A DNA stretch of 64,000 nt from Corynebacterium kalidii (lineage in GTDB: Bacteria; Actinomycetota; Actinomycetes; Mycobacteriales; Mycobacteriaceae), in the NCBI RefSeq assembly GCF_022869005.1, contig NZ_JALIEA010000016.1, positions 42,036 to 106,035 of the forward strand, in the 5' to 3' direction. This document shows, piece by piece, positions 1-8,095 of the stretch. The translations under genes were made by a program, and so were the position numbers. Under the pieces are notes generated by a model. The model had not been told where the DNA came from, searched no databases, and saw only the letters and a list, made by a program, of their open reading frames with translations. Numbering within the stretch: the stretch's first letter is position 1; every line of letters begins with the position of its first letter.

Positions 1-873
1 GCAGGACTCACACAGCAGGACCATCGCGCGGCAGTCGCCGTTGGCGCAGTTGTGGTAGGTGTTCGTGGCGGTGCCGCAGTGCATGCACGTGCCCAGGGAG
101 ACCGCGTCCTCGCTGAACTCCATGTGCATCCGCTTGTCGAAGACGTAGAGCGAGCCCTCCCAGAGCCCGGAGTCGCCGAACTGCTCGCCGTAGCGGACGA
201 TGCCGCCGTCGATCTGGTACACCTCGTTGAAGCCGCGGTTGCGCATCAGCGCGCTCAGCACCTCGCAGCGGATGCCGCCGGTGCAGTAGGTCACCACGGG
301 ACGGTCCTTGAGGTCGTCGTACTTGCCGGACTCCAGTTCCCGCAGGAAGTCGTGGGTGGTCTCCACGTCGGGGACCACGGCGCCCCTGAACCGTCCGATC
401 TGCGCCTCCATGGCGTTGCGGCCGTCGAAGAAGACCACGTCGTCACCGGCGGCGCGCTTCTTTTCGACGAGTTCGTCGACCTCCGCCGGGGAGAGGTGGG
501 TGCCACCGCCGACGACACCGTTCTCGTCGACCCGGAGTTCATCGGCGGCGCCGAAGCTGACGATCTCGTCACGGACCTTCACCGACAGCTTCGGGAAGTC
601 CTCGGCGGATCCGGCGGACCACTTGAACTCCATGTCGTGGAACCCGGGGTACTCGCGGGTCCGGCGGATGTACTGCTTCACCGCGGTGAGGGAGCCGCCG
701 ACGGTGCCGTTGATCCCATGGTGGCTGATGATGATCCGGCCGCGCAGGCCGAGCGACTCGCACAGGGTGCGCTGCCACAGCATCACCGCGGTCGGGTCGG
801 CGACCGGCGTGAAGCGGTAGTAGAGGAGGATGCGCGTCTCGGAGTTCGTGCCTCTGGTGCTCTTGGTTCCCAC
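1..873 (-). CDS. trhO: tRNA uridine(34) hydroxylase TrhO (rhodanese family), 3' part cut by window edge
   Basis: Members of this UPF0176/YceA family hydroxylate uridine 34 of certain tRNAs on the way to 5-(carboxy)methoxyuridine. The frame reads [14 protein letters not shown] near the N-terminus, then a rhodanese domain with the active-site loop CTGGIRCE, then CMHCG and further cysteines typical of the C-terminal domain. About 290 residues are visible and the last few dozen lie beyond position 1. Start choice: a GTG at 882 is possible, but a minus-strand TAGAGT box ends at 881 and sits seven bases before the GTG at 873, which fits leaderless translation from 873. Family assignment is secure; the start is not. 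Confidence 0.88.
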   Translation of the reverse strand, partial: MGTKSTRGTNSETRILLYYRFTPVADPTAVMLWQRTLCESLGLRGRIIISHHGINGTVGGSLTAVKQYIRRTREYPGFHDMEFKWSAGSAEDFPKLSVKVRDEIVSFGAADELRVDENGVVGGGTHLSPAEVDELVEKKRAAGDDVVFFDGRNAMEAQIGRFRGAVVPDVETTHDFLRELESGKYDDLKDRPVVTYCTGGIRCEVLSALMRNRGFNEVYQIDGGIVRYGEQFGDSGLWEGSLYVFDKRMHMEFSEDAVSLGTCMHCGTATNTYHNCANGDCRAMVLLCESC

Positions 874-963
874 CTCAGTCACTCTATCGGGTGCGCCGCG
901 CCCGGCACCCCTCCGTCCCCCGCCGGTGGGGGCGGAAGGTGGGGCTGGAGGTGGGGGACGGTC

Positions 964-1533
964 CTAGTCGAGCGTGAGGTGCATCTCCTGGTGCTCGATA
1001 CCTTCGGCCATGAACGGCTCGTCGGTGGCCTCGAAGCCGTAGGACTTGTAGAAGGGCATCAGGTAGGTCTGTGCCTCGATCTTCACCACGGTCTTCTGGA
1101 CGTTGGGGTCCAGGGCGGCGGCGCGGCCACGGATCACGCCGAGTGCGTCGTCCACCAGCGTGGACGCGATGCCGAAGCCGCGGAAGTCGGGGTGCACGCA
1201 GAGACGTCCGATGTGCTGCTCCTCGGGCGGTCCGAAGACGCGGAGGGTGCCGACCAGCCGCAGGGGCGAGCCGGGGTCGGGGAGCCCCCACGGGTAGTCG
1301 GGGCCGGACCCGGGGTGGACGTACGCCAGGAGGTGGTGGGTGCCCGGGTCGATGTCGGTGTCGTCGATCTCGGGGAAGCTGGAGCGCTGCTCGTTGACGA
1401 AGACGTCCACCCGCAGCTTGTAGAGGGCGTGGACCTGCTGCGGCTGCATACCCAGCACCTGTTTGCCCGTGACGTGGATCTCCGGGGCCTCGGTCGCCGG
1501 ATTGCTGCCTGCGGTGTTGGTGGTGTCGCTCAT
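964..1533 (-). CDS. ElaA-like GNAT N-acetyltransferase
   Basis: A single-domain acetyl-CoA-dependent N-acetyltransferase of 189 residues; the substrate is unknown. The N-terminal half carries the ElaA-type signature LYKLRVDVFVNEQ, followed by a DIDPGTHHLLAY segment. The acetyl-CoA loop appears as CVHPDFRGFGIASTLVDDA, matching motif A (V..DFRG.GIG..L). The ATG at 1533 (MSDTTN) is preferred over an upstream in-frame ATG because conserved sequence begins only after it. The gene lies between trhO and the fpr2 terminator and is probably transcribed alone. Confidence 0.8.
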   Translation of the reverse strand: MSDTTNTAGSNPATEAPEIHVTGKQVLGMQPQQVHALYKLRVDVFVNEQRSSFPEIDDTDIDPGTHHLLAYVHPGSGPDYPWGLPDPGSPLRLVGTLRVFGPPEEQHIGRLCVHPDFRGFGIASTLVDDALGVIRGRAAALDPNVQKTVVKIEAQTYLMPFYKSYGFEATDEPFMAEGIEHQEMHLTLD

Positions 1534-1608
1534 GAGTTTAAGGATAACGGTATGAGCGCAATGAATCATCAAAAGGCGGGAAAACGCGCAATTCTCGTGC
1601 CTGACGCG

Positions 1609-1652
1609 AAAAAGCCCTGGAGACCTGCGGCTTTCGCCGCAGGGTTCCAGGG
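1609..1652 (-). terminator. Rho-independent terminator of fpr2
   Basis: A strong stem pairs CCCTGG and CTGCGGC (1615-1631) with GCCGCAG and CCAGGG (1636-1652) around a TTTC-type loop. On the minus strand the stem is followed directly by a run of T (AAAAA at 1609-1613 on the plus strand). Position and orientation fit the end of fpr2 about 80 bases upstream. Confidence 0.8.
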
Positions 1653-1733
1653 GTTTCCCGAGCTTTCCGGGGAATGTATCCCCGGCATTATAATTTCAGC
1701 CGGTGAATTACGGCGTTTTTCGTGGAGTGGTCA

Positions 1734-3164
1734 CTACGCTTTCACGCGGGCTTCACCGGAGGAGTAGTGGACCATCTCCTCGTGGGCGCGGACCTTCTTG
1801 CGCTCCCGGCCCTCGGCCTCGCCCAGGGCACGCTCGTGGGCGTCGAGGTTGTACCAGCCTTCCCAGGTGGTGTAGTCGACCCCGCGCGAGTGGAGCAGTT
1901 CGATGACGTCGTCCTCGGACGGGGCCTCCGGCTGGAAGCCGATGCCCGAGTCGTAGTCCGACAGGAGGTTCGCGACGGCCTCGTTGGCGTCGCCCTTGGT
2001 GTTACCGATCAGTCCGACGGGGCCGCGGCGGACCCAGCCGGTGGCGTAGACGCCGGGCAGGGTCTCACGGAGCTCGGCCTCCGGGTCGGCGGAGCCCGGG
2101 ACTCCGGCGATGCCGTCGGCGGTGGGGCCCTCGGTCAGGACGCGGCCGCCGACGTTGGGCAGCACGTTCTCCCGGCCGTCCCAGGGGAGGTCCTTCTGGC
2201 GGTCGGACTTGTAGCCGACCGCGCGGTAGACCTGGCCGACGTTCCACTCGGTCAGTTTGCCGGTGGTGCGGACACCGCCGTTGCCGTCGAGTTCGGTGCG
2301 CTCGGTGACCAGCGCGGTGACCTTGCCGTTGTCGTCGGTGCGGACCTCGACGGGGGACTCGAAGAAGTGCAGGTAGAGCTTGTGGGGGGCACCCTTGGGC
2401 TCGGCGACGGCGTAGTTCTCCAGGATGGTGCACACCTGGTCGGTGATCTTGGAGTTGTGCCGGGCGTTCTCCGAGGCCTCGTCGTAGTCGATGTCCTCGG
2501 GGTTGACGACGACCTCGATGGTGTCGGAGTGGTTGAGCTCCTTGAGCTCCAGCGGGGTGAACTTCGCCTGCGCGGGCCCGCGGCGGCCGAAGACGTGCAC
2601 TTCCTTGGCCTTGTTGTTGCGCAGGGACTCGTAGACGTTGTCCGGGATCTCGGTGACGAGGAGCTCGTCGCCGGTCTTGGCGAGTACGCGGGCGATGTCG
2701 AGCCCGACGTTGCCGACACCGATGACGGCGAGGGACTCGGCGTCGACGTCCCAGGAGTCGTCGAAGTGCGGGTTGGCGTCGTAGAAGCCCACGAACTTGC
2801 CGGCGCCGAGGGTGTGCTCGCCGCCGGGGATGTTCAGGTCCCGGTCGTCGGTGGCGCCGGTCGCGTAGATGACGGCGTCGTAGTGCTTCTTCAGGTCCTC
2901 GAGGGTGATGTCCTCGCCGACGTTGACGTTGCCGAGCAGGCGGATCTGGGGCTTGTCCATGACCTTGTGGAGAGCCTTGATGATGCCCTTGATGCGCGGG
3001 TGGTCCGGGGCGACGCCGTAGCGGATGAGACCGAACGGGGCGGCCATCTTCTCGTAGAGGTCGATGGAGACGTCCTTGCCGGACTTCATCAGGGCGTCGG
3101 AGGCGTAGATACCGGCCGGGCCGGATCCGATGACGGCGACGCGCAGCGGGCGGTTGTCAGACAT
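1734..3164 (-). CDS. fpr2: Ferredoxin/flavodoxin-NADP+ reductase of the adrenodoxin-reductase type (Fpr2)
   Basis: FAD enzyme passing electrons from NADPH to a ferredoxin-like carrier; in C. glutamicum the equivalent gene belongs to the fpr2-cysIXHDNYZ sulfate-reduction cluster and feeds sulfite reductase. The 476-residue protein starts with the FAD dinucleotide fold VAVIGSGPAGIYAS (about residues 9-22). A second, NADP-binding glycine motif, VIGVGNVGLDIAR, lies near residue 148, and the C-terminal FAD-contacting GWVRRGPVGLIGNTK is present. It is divergent from cysI across 412 bases carrying McbR-type boxes, and it ends at a hairpin terminator. Start by ATG position and family length. Confidence 0.93.
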   Translation of the reverse strand: MSDNRPLRVAVIGSGPAGIYASDALMKSGKDVSIDLYEKMAAPFGLIRYGVAPDHPRIKGIIKALHKVMDKPQIRLLGNVNVGEDITLEDLKKHYDAVIYATGATDDRDLNIPGGEHTLGAGKFVGFYDANPHFDDSWDVDAESLAVIGVGNVGLDIARVLAKTGDELLVTEIPDNVYESLRNNKAKEVHVFGRRGPAQAKFTPLELKELNHSDTIEVVVNPEDIDYDEASENARHNSKITDQVCTILENYAVAEPKGAPHKLYLHFFESPVEVRTDDNGKVTALVTERTELDGNGGVRTTGKLTEWNVGQVYRAVGYKSDRQKDLPWDGRENVLPNVGGRVLTEGPTADGIAGVPGSADPEAELRETLPGVYATGWVRRGPVGLIGNTKGDANEAVANLLSDYDSGIGFQPEAPSEDDVIELLHSRGVDYTTWEGWYNLDAHERALGEAEGRERKKVRAHEEMVHYSSGEARVKA

Positions 3165-3328
3165 GAATGCGTTGGTCCAATCCGTGGTTGGCGGGTTCGT
3201 GCGGCAGCTCGGGGCCGGGCAGGAGTGGTCTGTACATGTACGTTAGTCCGCCCTGAGGCGAACTGAAAGTGTCAGGACGGCGCAGGTGAGGATGGTCACG
3301 TACACGTGGGACCGGAGGTCAGGCCCAA

Positions 3329-3358
3329 ACTATAGACCACTCGGTCTGTATTCTGCAA
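3329..3358 (-). promoter_or_regulatory. Candidate fpr2 promoter
   Basis: On the minus strand TTGCAG (3358-3353) and TATAGT (3334-3329) are separated by 18 bases, predicting a start near 3322 and a leader of about 158 bases. The McbR-type box at 3333-3348 fills the spacer and touches the -10, so repressor binding would block it. A weaker alternative -10, TAACGT, lies nearer the gene around 3239-3244. Confidence 0.55.
3333..3348. promoter_or_regulatory. McbR-type operator (fpr2 side)
   Basis: TAGAC-CACTCG-GTCTG matches the published McbR consensus TAGAC-N6-GTCTA at nine of ten fixed positions. McbR represses methionine, cysteine and sulfate-reduction genes in C. glutamicum and is released by S-adenosylhomocysteine. 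The box overlaps the predicted fpr2 promoter. Confidence 0.75.
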
Positions 3359-3416
3359 GGGTCGTTGACTCCGGGTCATGTCGGGGCCACGTCGGAGCGG
3401 GTGAGTATCTCCTACG

Positions 3417-3445
3417 TTGTGTCTGCGGACAGACCGGTCTAGTCT
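3417..3445 (+). promoter_or_regulatory. Candidate cysI promoter with internal 10-bp palindrome
   Basis: TTGTGT (3417-3422), a 17-base spacer and TAGTCT (3440-3445) form a good promoter; the cysH promoter has the same TAGTCT -10. The spacer contains the perfect palindrome AGACCGGTCT (3431-3440), which could be a shortened or second regulator site. The predicted start is near 3452, leaving a leader of about 125 bases before cysI. Confidence 0.6.
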
Positions 3446-3463
3446 GGGGCGACATCGTGATAC

Positions 3464-3479
3464 CAGACCAAGCGGTCTG
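3464..3479. promoter_or_regulatory. McbR-type operator (cysI side)
   Basis: CAGAC-CAAGCG-GTCTG is a perfect inverted repeat with the N6 spacing of McbR sites. It lies 19 bases after the cysI -10 box, a position suited to blocking initiation or early elongation. The rest of the 412-base fpr2-cysI gap shows no further gene. Confidence 0.72.
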
Positions 3480-3576
3480 TGCGGCCGGTCTCCTGACCGG
3501 CCCGAGCGTTCCTCGGTCCCGCGGATGCGGGCGTGGGGCCAGTTGATGACCCGGAAGATCAGGAGAAGAGGAAGTT

Positions 3577-6117
3577 ATGACGACGGCGACCGACGAACCG
3601 ACCAGCACCGCCGACCCGGTGGCGGAGGCCCAGGCCCGGCTGGACTCGGCCACCGCGGCAACCGAGGCCGCGGAGACCGCCGCGGACGCTGCCCCGGACG
3701 ACAACAAGCTCGCCGCCGTGGCCCGACGTGCGCGCGCGGCGCAGAAGAAGGCCGCCCGGGCGCTGAAGAAGGCCACGGAGGCTGCCGAGGCCGCCGAGGC
3801 TACTGACGCAGGGGAGTTCACCGAGGCCACCGACGCAGGCGACGGGACGGCCGTCGGGACGTCAGACGGTGCGGCCGACTCGTCCGCCGCCGGCCCCGCC
3901 ACCGTCGTGGCACCGTCGTCCCTGCAGGACGCCCTGTCGTTGATCCGTGCCGGGGCGTCGGTCCTGGCGGTCGCCGCGGGCACGGCGGAAGGCGCGGCAG
4001 CGGCCGCACCCGACAACACCGGTCTCGCCGACGCCGCACGGGACACCCGCTCGGCCGAGCAGCAGGCCGTGCAGGCGGTACGCACCGTCGAGGCCGTCCT
4101 CGACATCGCCCCCAGCGGCAGCGCGGACAGTGCAGGCAGCGCGGACAGTGCAGGCAGCACGGCCGGCACGGACAGTGAACCCTCCCCGCAGGCCCCGTCC
4201 GCGCCCGAGGACCCCGCGGTCACCGCCGCGCGTGAGGAGCTGGCCCGCGTGGAGGCGGAGCACGCCGACCTCGCCGCGGTCACCAAGGGGGCGGAGGCCG
4301 CCGCCGAGGCGAACCCGGACGACCGCGACCTGTTCTCCGCGGCCCGGAAGGCCCGCTGGGCCGAGCTCAAGGCCGGCAAGGCCGTCCAGAAGGCCACCGC
4401 GGCCCTCGAGGAGGCCGTGGCCGCCGCCCCGCCGCCCCCGCGTGAGCTCACCGACGAGGAGAAGGCCGACCGTGCGGCCCCGAAACCCCAGGGCCAGTGG
4501 CTCGTCGACGGCAGGAAGCCCCTCAACGACGACGAGCGCATCAAGCAGGAGGACGCCGGCCTCGCCGTCGCGGACCGGGTCCGGGAGATCTACTCCAAGC
4601 AGGGCTTCGACTCGATCCCCGCCGAGGACCTCGCCCCGCGTTTCAAGTGGATCGGCATGTACACCCAGCGTCGTCAGGACATGGACGGGGAGCAGACCGG
4701 TGTCCTGTCCAACGCCGAGCTGCAGGACCGTTACTTCATGATGCGCATCCGGCTGGACGGCGGTCTGATGAGCAGCGAGCAGATGCGCGTGATCGGCGGC
4801 ATCTCCTCCGACTTCGCCCGCGGTACCGCTGACTTCACCGACCGGCAGAACATCCAGCTGCACTGGATCCGTATCGAGGACGTCCCGGAGATCTGGGACC
4901 GGCTGGCCGCGGTCAACCTGGACACCTTCTTCGGCTGCGGTGACGTGCCGCGTGTCATCCTCGGCTCGCCGGTCGCCGGGATCGCCAAGGACGAGATCAT
5001 CGACGCCACCCCGGCCATCCGCGAGATCAAGGACAACTGGCTCACCCGCGCGGAGTTCTCCAACCTGCCGCGCAAGTTCAAGTCGGGGATCTCGGGGTCG
5101 GTCCGCCAGGACATCACCCACGAGATCCAGGACGTGTCCTTCATCGGCTCGGAGCACCCGGAGAAGGGCCCGGGCTTCGACGTCTGGGTCGGTGGCGGCC
5201 TGTCGACCAACCCGATGCTGGCCCAGCGTCTGGGGACCTGGGTGTCGATCGACGAGGTGCCCGAGGTCTGGGCCGGTGTCGTCCGCATCTTCCGCGACTA
5301 CGGCTACCGCAAGCTGCGCAACCGTGCCCGGTTGAAGTTCCTCGTCGCCGACTGGGGCATCGAGAAGTTCCGCCGCATCCTGGAGGACGACTACCTCGGG
5401 TACAGGCTCACCGACGGCCCGGAGCCGGAGGTCTACCCCGGCTACCGCGACCATGTCGGCGTCCACGAGCAGAAGGACGGCCGGTTCTACGTCGGGGTGA
5501 AGCCGACCGTCGGGCACACCGAGGGTGATCAACTGCAGCGTCTCGCCGACCTGGCCGAGGCCCACGGCGTCACCGACCTGCGCACCACCCCGGACAAGGA
5601 ACTGATCTTCCTCAACGTGGAGGCGGACGTCGTCGACGGTCTCCTCGCCGCCCTCGAGGAGGAGGGGCTGTCCGCCCGCCCGTCGTCCTTCCGTCGTGAC
5701 ATCATCTCCTGCACCGGCCTGGAGTTCTGCAAGCTGGCCCTGGTGACCACCAAACAGCGGGCGATCACCCTAGCCGACCAGCTGGAGGAGCGCCTCGGTG
5801 ACCTGGACGTGCCCCTGAAGATCAGCCTCAACGGCTGCCCCAACGCCTGTGCCCGCACACAGGTCGCGGACATCGGCCTGAAGGGGCAGATCGTCACCGA
5901 CGACGACGGCAACCGCGTGGAGGGCTTCCAGGTCCACCTCGGCGGCGCCGTCGGTATGCACCCGGACTTCGGTAAGAAGCTGCGCGGCCACAAGGTCACC
6001 TCCGCCGGGCTGGACGACTACGTCGTGCGTGTCGTGGAGAACTACAAGGAACAGCGCCACGACGGTGAGCAGTTCCGCGACTGGGTGCTGCGTGCCGACG
6101 AGGCCGTCCTGCAGTAG
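3577..6117 (+). CDS. cysI: Ferredoxin-dependent sulfite reductase CysI with a long Ala-rich N-terminal extension
   Basis: Reduces sulfite to sulfide in six electron steps using siroheme and a [4Fe-4S] cluster. The catalytic part begins near residue 290 and runs to 846. Cluster cysteines are visible as CTGLEFC (712, 718) and GCPNAC (754, 758), and an arginine/lysine-rich substrate region is present. Residues 1-285 are unusual: an alanine-, glutamate- and lysine-rich, probably helical extension made of three imperfect units of about 60 residues, each centred on PDD or PDN (40-42, 145-147, 247-249). Ordinary CysI/NirA proteins of this type are about 560 residues. The ATG at 3577 follows a good site (AGAGGAAG) and has no in-frame competitor near residue 285. 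It is followed by cysX. Confidence 0.95.
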   Translation: MTTATDEPTSTADPVAEAQARLDSATAATEAAETAADAAPDDNKLAAVARRARAAQKKAARALKKATEAAEAAEATDAGEFTEATDAGDGTAVGTSDGAADSSAAGPATVVAPSSLQDALSLIRAGASVLAVAAGTAEGAAAAAPDNTGLADAARDTRSAEQQAVQAVRTVEAVLDIAPSGSADSAGSADSAGSTAGTDSEPSPQAPSAPEDPAVTAAREELARVEAEHADLAAVTKGAEAAAEANPDDRDLFSAARKARWAELKAGKAVQKATAALEEAVAAAPPPPRELTDEEKADRAAPKPQGQWLVDGRKPLNDDERIKQEDAGLAVADRVREIYSKQGFDSIPAEDLAPRFKWIGMYTQRRQDMDGEQTGVLSNAELQDRYFMMRIRLDGGLMSSEQMRVIGGISSDFARGTADFTDRQNIQLHWIRIEDVPEIWDRLAAVNLDTFFGCGDVPRVILGSPVAGIAKDEIIDATPAIREIKDNWLTRAEFSNLPRKFKSGISGSVRQDITHEIQDVSFIGSEHPEKGPGFDVWVGGGLSTNPMLAQRLGTWVSIDEVPEVWAGVVRIFRDYGYRKLRNRARLKFLVADWGIEKFRRILEDDYLGYRLTDGPEPEVYPGYRDHVGVHEQKDGRFYVGVKPTVGHTEGDQLQRLADLAEAHGVTDLRTTPDKELIFLNVEADVVDGLLAALEEEGLSARPSSFRRDIISCTGLEFCKLALVTTKQRAITLADQLEERLGDLDVPLKISLNGCPNACARTQVADIGLKGQIVTDDDGNRVEGFQVHLGGAVGMHPDFGKKLRGHKVTSAGLDDYVVRVVENYKEQRHDGEQFRDWVLRADEAVLQ
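4117..4152 (+). repeat. Two tandem 18-bp units inside cysI
   Basis: Two identical 18-base units (GGCAGCGCGGACAGTGCA) at 4117-4134 and 4135-4152, followed by a partial third copy. They encode repeated GSADSA in the linker between helical units two and three of the CysI extension. Confidence 0.85.
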
Positions 6118-6198
6118 GACCCACGGCCTGCCATGGACGACACCAACGCCCGGATCCCCGGGAGAAGCGCACACCCCAACCCCAGGAGGGCCACCGTC

Positions 6199-6327
6199 AT
6201 GAACTGCCCCTACTGCACGTCCGAGAACCTGTTCCCCGACTCCGAGACCGACAACGCCTGGCAGTGCCGTGACTGCTGCCGCGTGTTCTCGGTGAAGCTG
6301 CACGGACACATCGAACGCGGTGTCTGA
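6199..6327 (+). CDS. cysX: CysX, small double-CxxC ferredoxin-like protein
   Basis: A 42-residue protein with two CxxC pairs (CPYC near the start, CRDC in the second half), read as a small iron-sulfur or zinc-ribbon fold. In C. glutamicum cysX follows cysI and is thought to help electron transfer from Fpr2 to sulfite reductase. The ATG at 6199 is supported by a strong upstream CAGGAGG; an upstream in-frame ATG at 6133 lacks one and would add an unconserved arginine/proline-rich tail. It lies about 80 bases after cysI and is probably cotranscribed. Confidence 0.85.
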   Translation: MNCPYCTSENLFPDSETDNAWQCRDCCRVFSVKLHGHIERGV

Positions 6328-6366
6328 GTCGGCCTGAGCCGGCCTGCACCGGCCTGAGCCGCCCTG
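6328..6366 (+). repeat. Short GC-rich direct repeats after cysX
   Basis: About four imperfect copies of a ten-base unit resembling CGGCCTGAGC sit directly after the cysX stop. They can fold only weakly and have no T-tract, so I do not call them a terminator. Confidence 0.5.
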
Positions 6367-6424
6367 AGTGACTCCGACCTGCACAGTGAAGGGCACCCTT
6401 TCCTGTGCTGTAGGCTCGACCACC

Positions 6425-8095
6425 ATGGCAGGAGACGCGGCGGCAGACGGTACCGGGAACGACACGATCAGGTCCGGTCGCCTCCGCGGCGTCCCCTCGA
6501 AACTCCCCGACGCCGCCGACCGCCGGTGGCTGCTGAAACTCGCCGTCGCCCAGCGGCCCATCCAGTTCATCGCCTCGGCGGGGATGCTGGTCGGGTTCCT
6601 CTGCAACGCCACGACCTCCATCGTCGTGGGACGCGCCATCGACGACGCCGTCGCCACCGGCCGGTGGGACCGGCTGCTGCTGTGGGTCGCCGTCCTGGTG
6701 GCCCTGTTCCTGGTCAACGCGGCGGCGTTCTGGCTGGCGCGCCGGTACACCGAGATCACGCTCCAGCAGCTCAGCCATGACCTGCGCACCACGGTCACCG
6801 ACCGGATCCAGGACCCCCGCGGCATCAGCGACGCCGGCGGCCGGGAGCGCACCGCCGGCGGCCTGCTGTCGATCGCGAGCACGGACGCGAACAAGGCCGC
6901 CGAGATCGTGGTGATGACGGTGTTCCCCATCGCCGAGCTCGGCTCGATCCTCTACGTCGCCGTGGTGGTGCTGTCGATCCACTGGCAGCTGGGCCTGGCG
7001 GTGCTGCTCGGCGCACCACTGGTCGTGGCACTGTCGGTGCGTGCCGCCCGCCCGCTGCGTGGCCGGGCGCAGGCCCGCCAGCACGCCCTGGCGCAGGCGG
7101 CGGCGGTGGCCGCGGACGCGGTGCAGGGCCTGCGGATCGTCAAGGGACTGGGCGTGGTGCGTACGATGCGGCGCCGCTACCAGGGGTACTCCGCCCGGGC
7201 GTTGGACGCCACGGTGCGGGCGAACGCCGCCGAGGCACGGTTGACGATGGTCACCGAGTCCGTCGGGGCGATCTACGTCGTCGCCATCGGCGTCACGGCC
7301 GGCTGGATCGCCCTGCACGACGGCCTCACCGTGGGCCAGCTGATCACCGTGGTGGGCCTGTCGCAGTACGTGGTCCAGCCGATGACGATGCTGGGCCGCA
7401 ACTTCGCCACCCGGGTGGCGATCTCGGCGGCGTCGGGACGTCGCGTGCGCGAGGTCCTCACCGCCCCCTACGCCACGCCGGACGAGGCGTCGGACGCCAC
7501 GACCGACGCACTGCTCGCGGCACTGCCGCCGGGGCTCACCGTCGTGCGCGGCGGCGGTGGTGACGACAGCGGTGGTGATGGCAGTGGCGACTGGTCCACG
7601 GTGACCCGGACACTGCAGCGACTGCAGCACCTCCCACGTCACCGCGTCATCGTCGCGCCGCACGGTGCGGACCTCTTCGACGGCTCCCTGCAGGACAACG
7701 TCCACCCGGACCCGGCGGTGGCCGCCCGTGCCCTGGAGGCCGCCGACTGCTCCGACATCCCCGGCGGCCCGGACCGTCCGGTGGGGGAGGGCGGCCGACG
7801 CCTCTCCGGTGGCCAGCGCCAGCGTGTCGCCCTGGCGCGCGCGATCGCGGCGGACCCCGAACTGCTCGTGCTCAGTGACCCCACCACCGCGGTGGACTCG
7901 GTCACCGAACAGCACATCGCCGACCGGGTCGCCGCCCTCTACGCCGGGGACGGCCGGCCCGGTCACAGGGCCCTGGTCGTCAGCGACGCGCCGGCGTGGC
8001 ACGTCGCCGCCGGGCATGAACTCACCCGCGCCGACCTCGCCGGTATCGTCACCTCCGGCGACGTCGCGTCGGCCACCGGGGAGGTGCGGCGATGA
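6425..8095 (+). CDS. Heterodimeric ABC exporter, subunit 1 (degenerate nucleotide-binding site)
   Basis: Exporter half with an N-terminal six-helix membrane domain (about residues 40-330) and a C-terminal nucleotide-binding domain. The signature RLSGGQRQRVALARA and the D-loop TAVD are intact. The Walker A loop is missing: a glycine/aspartate-rich tract of about 18 residues (GGGGDDSGGDGSGD) stands in its place. The Walker B end reads LVLSDP, the Q-loop glutamine is replaced (VAPHGADLF), and the switch histidine is replaced (VVSDAP). This subunit can therefore lend its signature to the partner but cannot itself hold ATP. Start at 6425: a TAGGCT -10 box at 6411-6416 sits just upstream, suggesting a leaderless message. 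It overlaps the partner gene by four bases (ATGA). Substrate unknown. Confidence 0.88.
   Translation: MAGDAAADGTGNDTIRSGRLRGVPSKLPDAADRRWLLKLAVAQRPIQFIASAGMLVGFLCNATTSIVVGRAIDDAVATGRWDRLLLWVAVLVALFLVNAAAFWLARRYTEITLQQLSHDLRTTVTDRIQDPRGISDAGGRERTAGGLLSIASTDANKAAEIVVMTVFPIAELGSILYVAVVVLSIHWQLGLAVLLGAPLVVALSVRAARPLRGRAQARQHALAQAAAVAADAVQGLRIVKGLGVVRTMRRRYQGYSARALDATVRANAAEARLTMVTESVGAIYVVAIGVTAGWIALHDGLTVGQLITVVGLSQYVVQPMTMLGRNFATRVAISAASGRRVREVLTAPYATPDEASDATTDALLAALPPGLTVVRGGGGDDSGGDGSGDWSTVTRTLQRLQHLPRHRVIVAPHGADLFDGSLQDNVHPDPAVAARALEAADCSDIPGGPDRPVGEGGRRLSGGQRQRVALARAIAADPELLVLSDPTTAVDSVTEQHIADRVAALYAGDGRPGHRALVVSDAPAWHVAAGHELTRADLAGIVTSGDVASATGEVRR

Noticed and set aside
52..1767. 571-codon open frame on the plus strand
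   Set aside because: It is antisense to trhO and the ElaA-like gene; composition mirrors their codons and no motif is present.
6328..6366. Terminator after cysX
   Set aside because: Repeats are direct rather than inverted and lack a T-tract.
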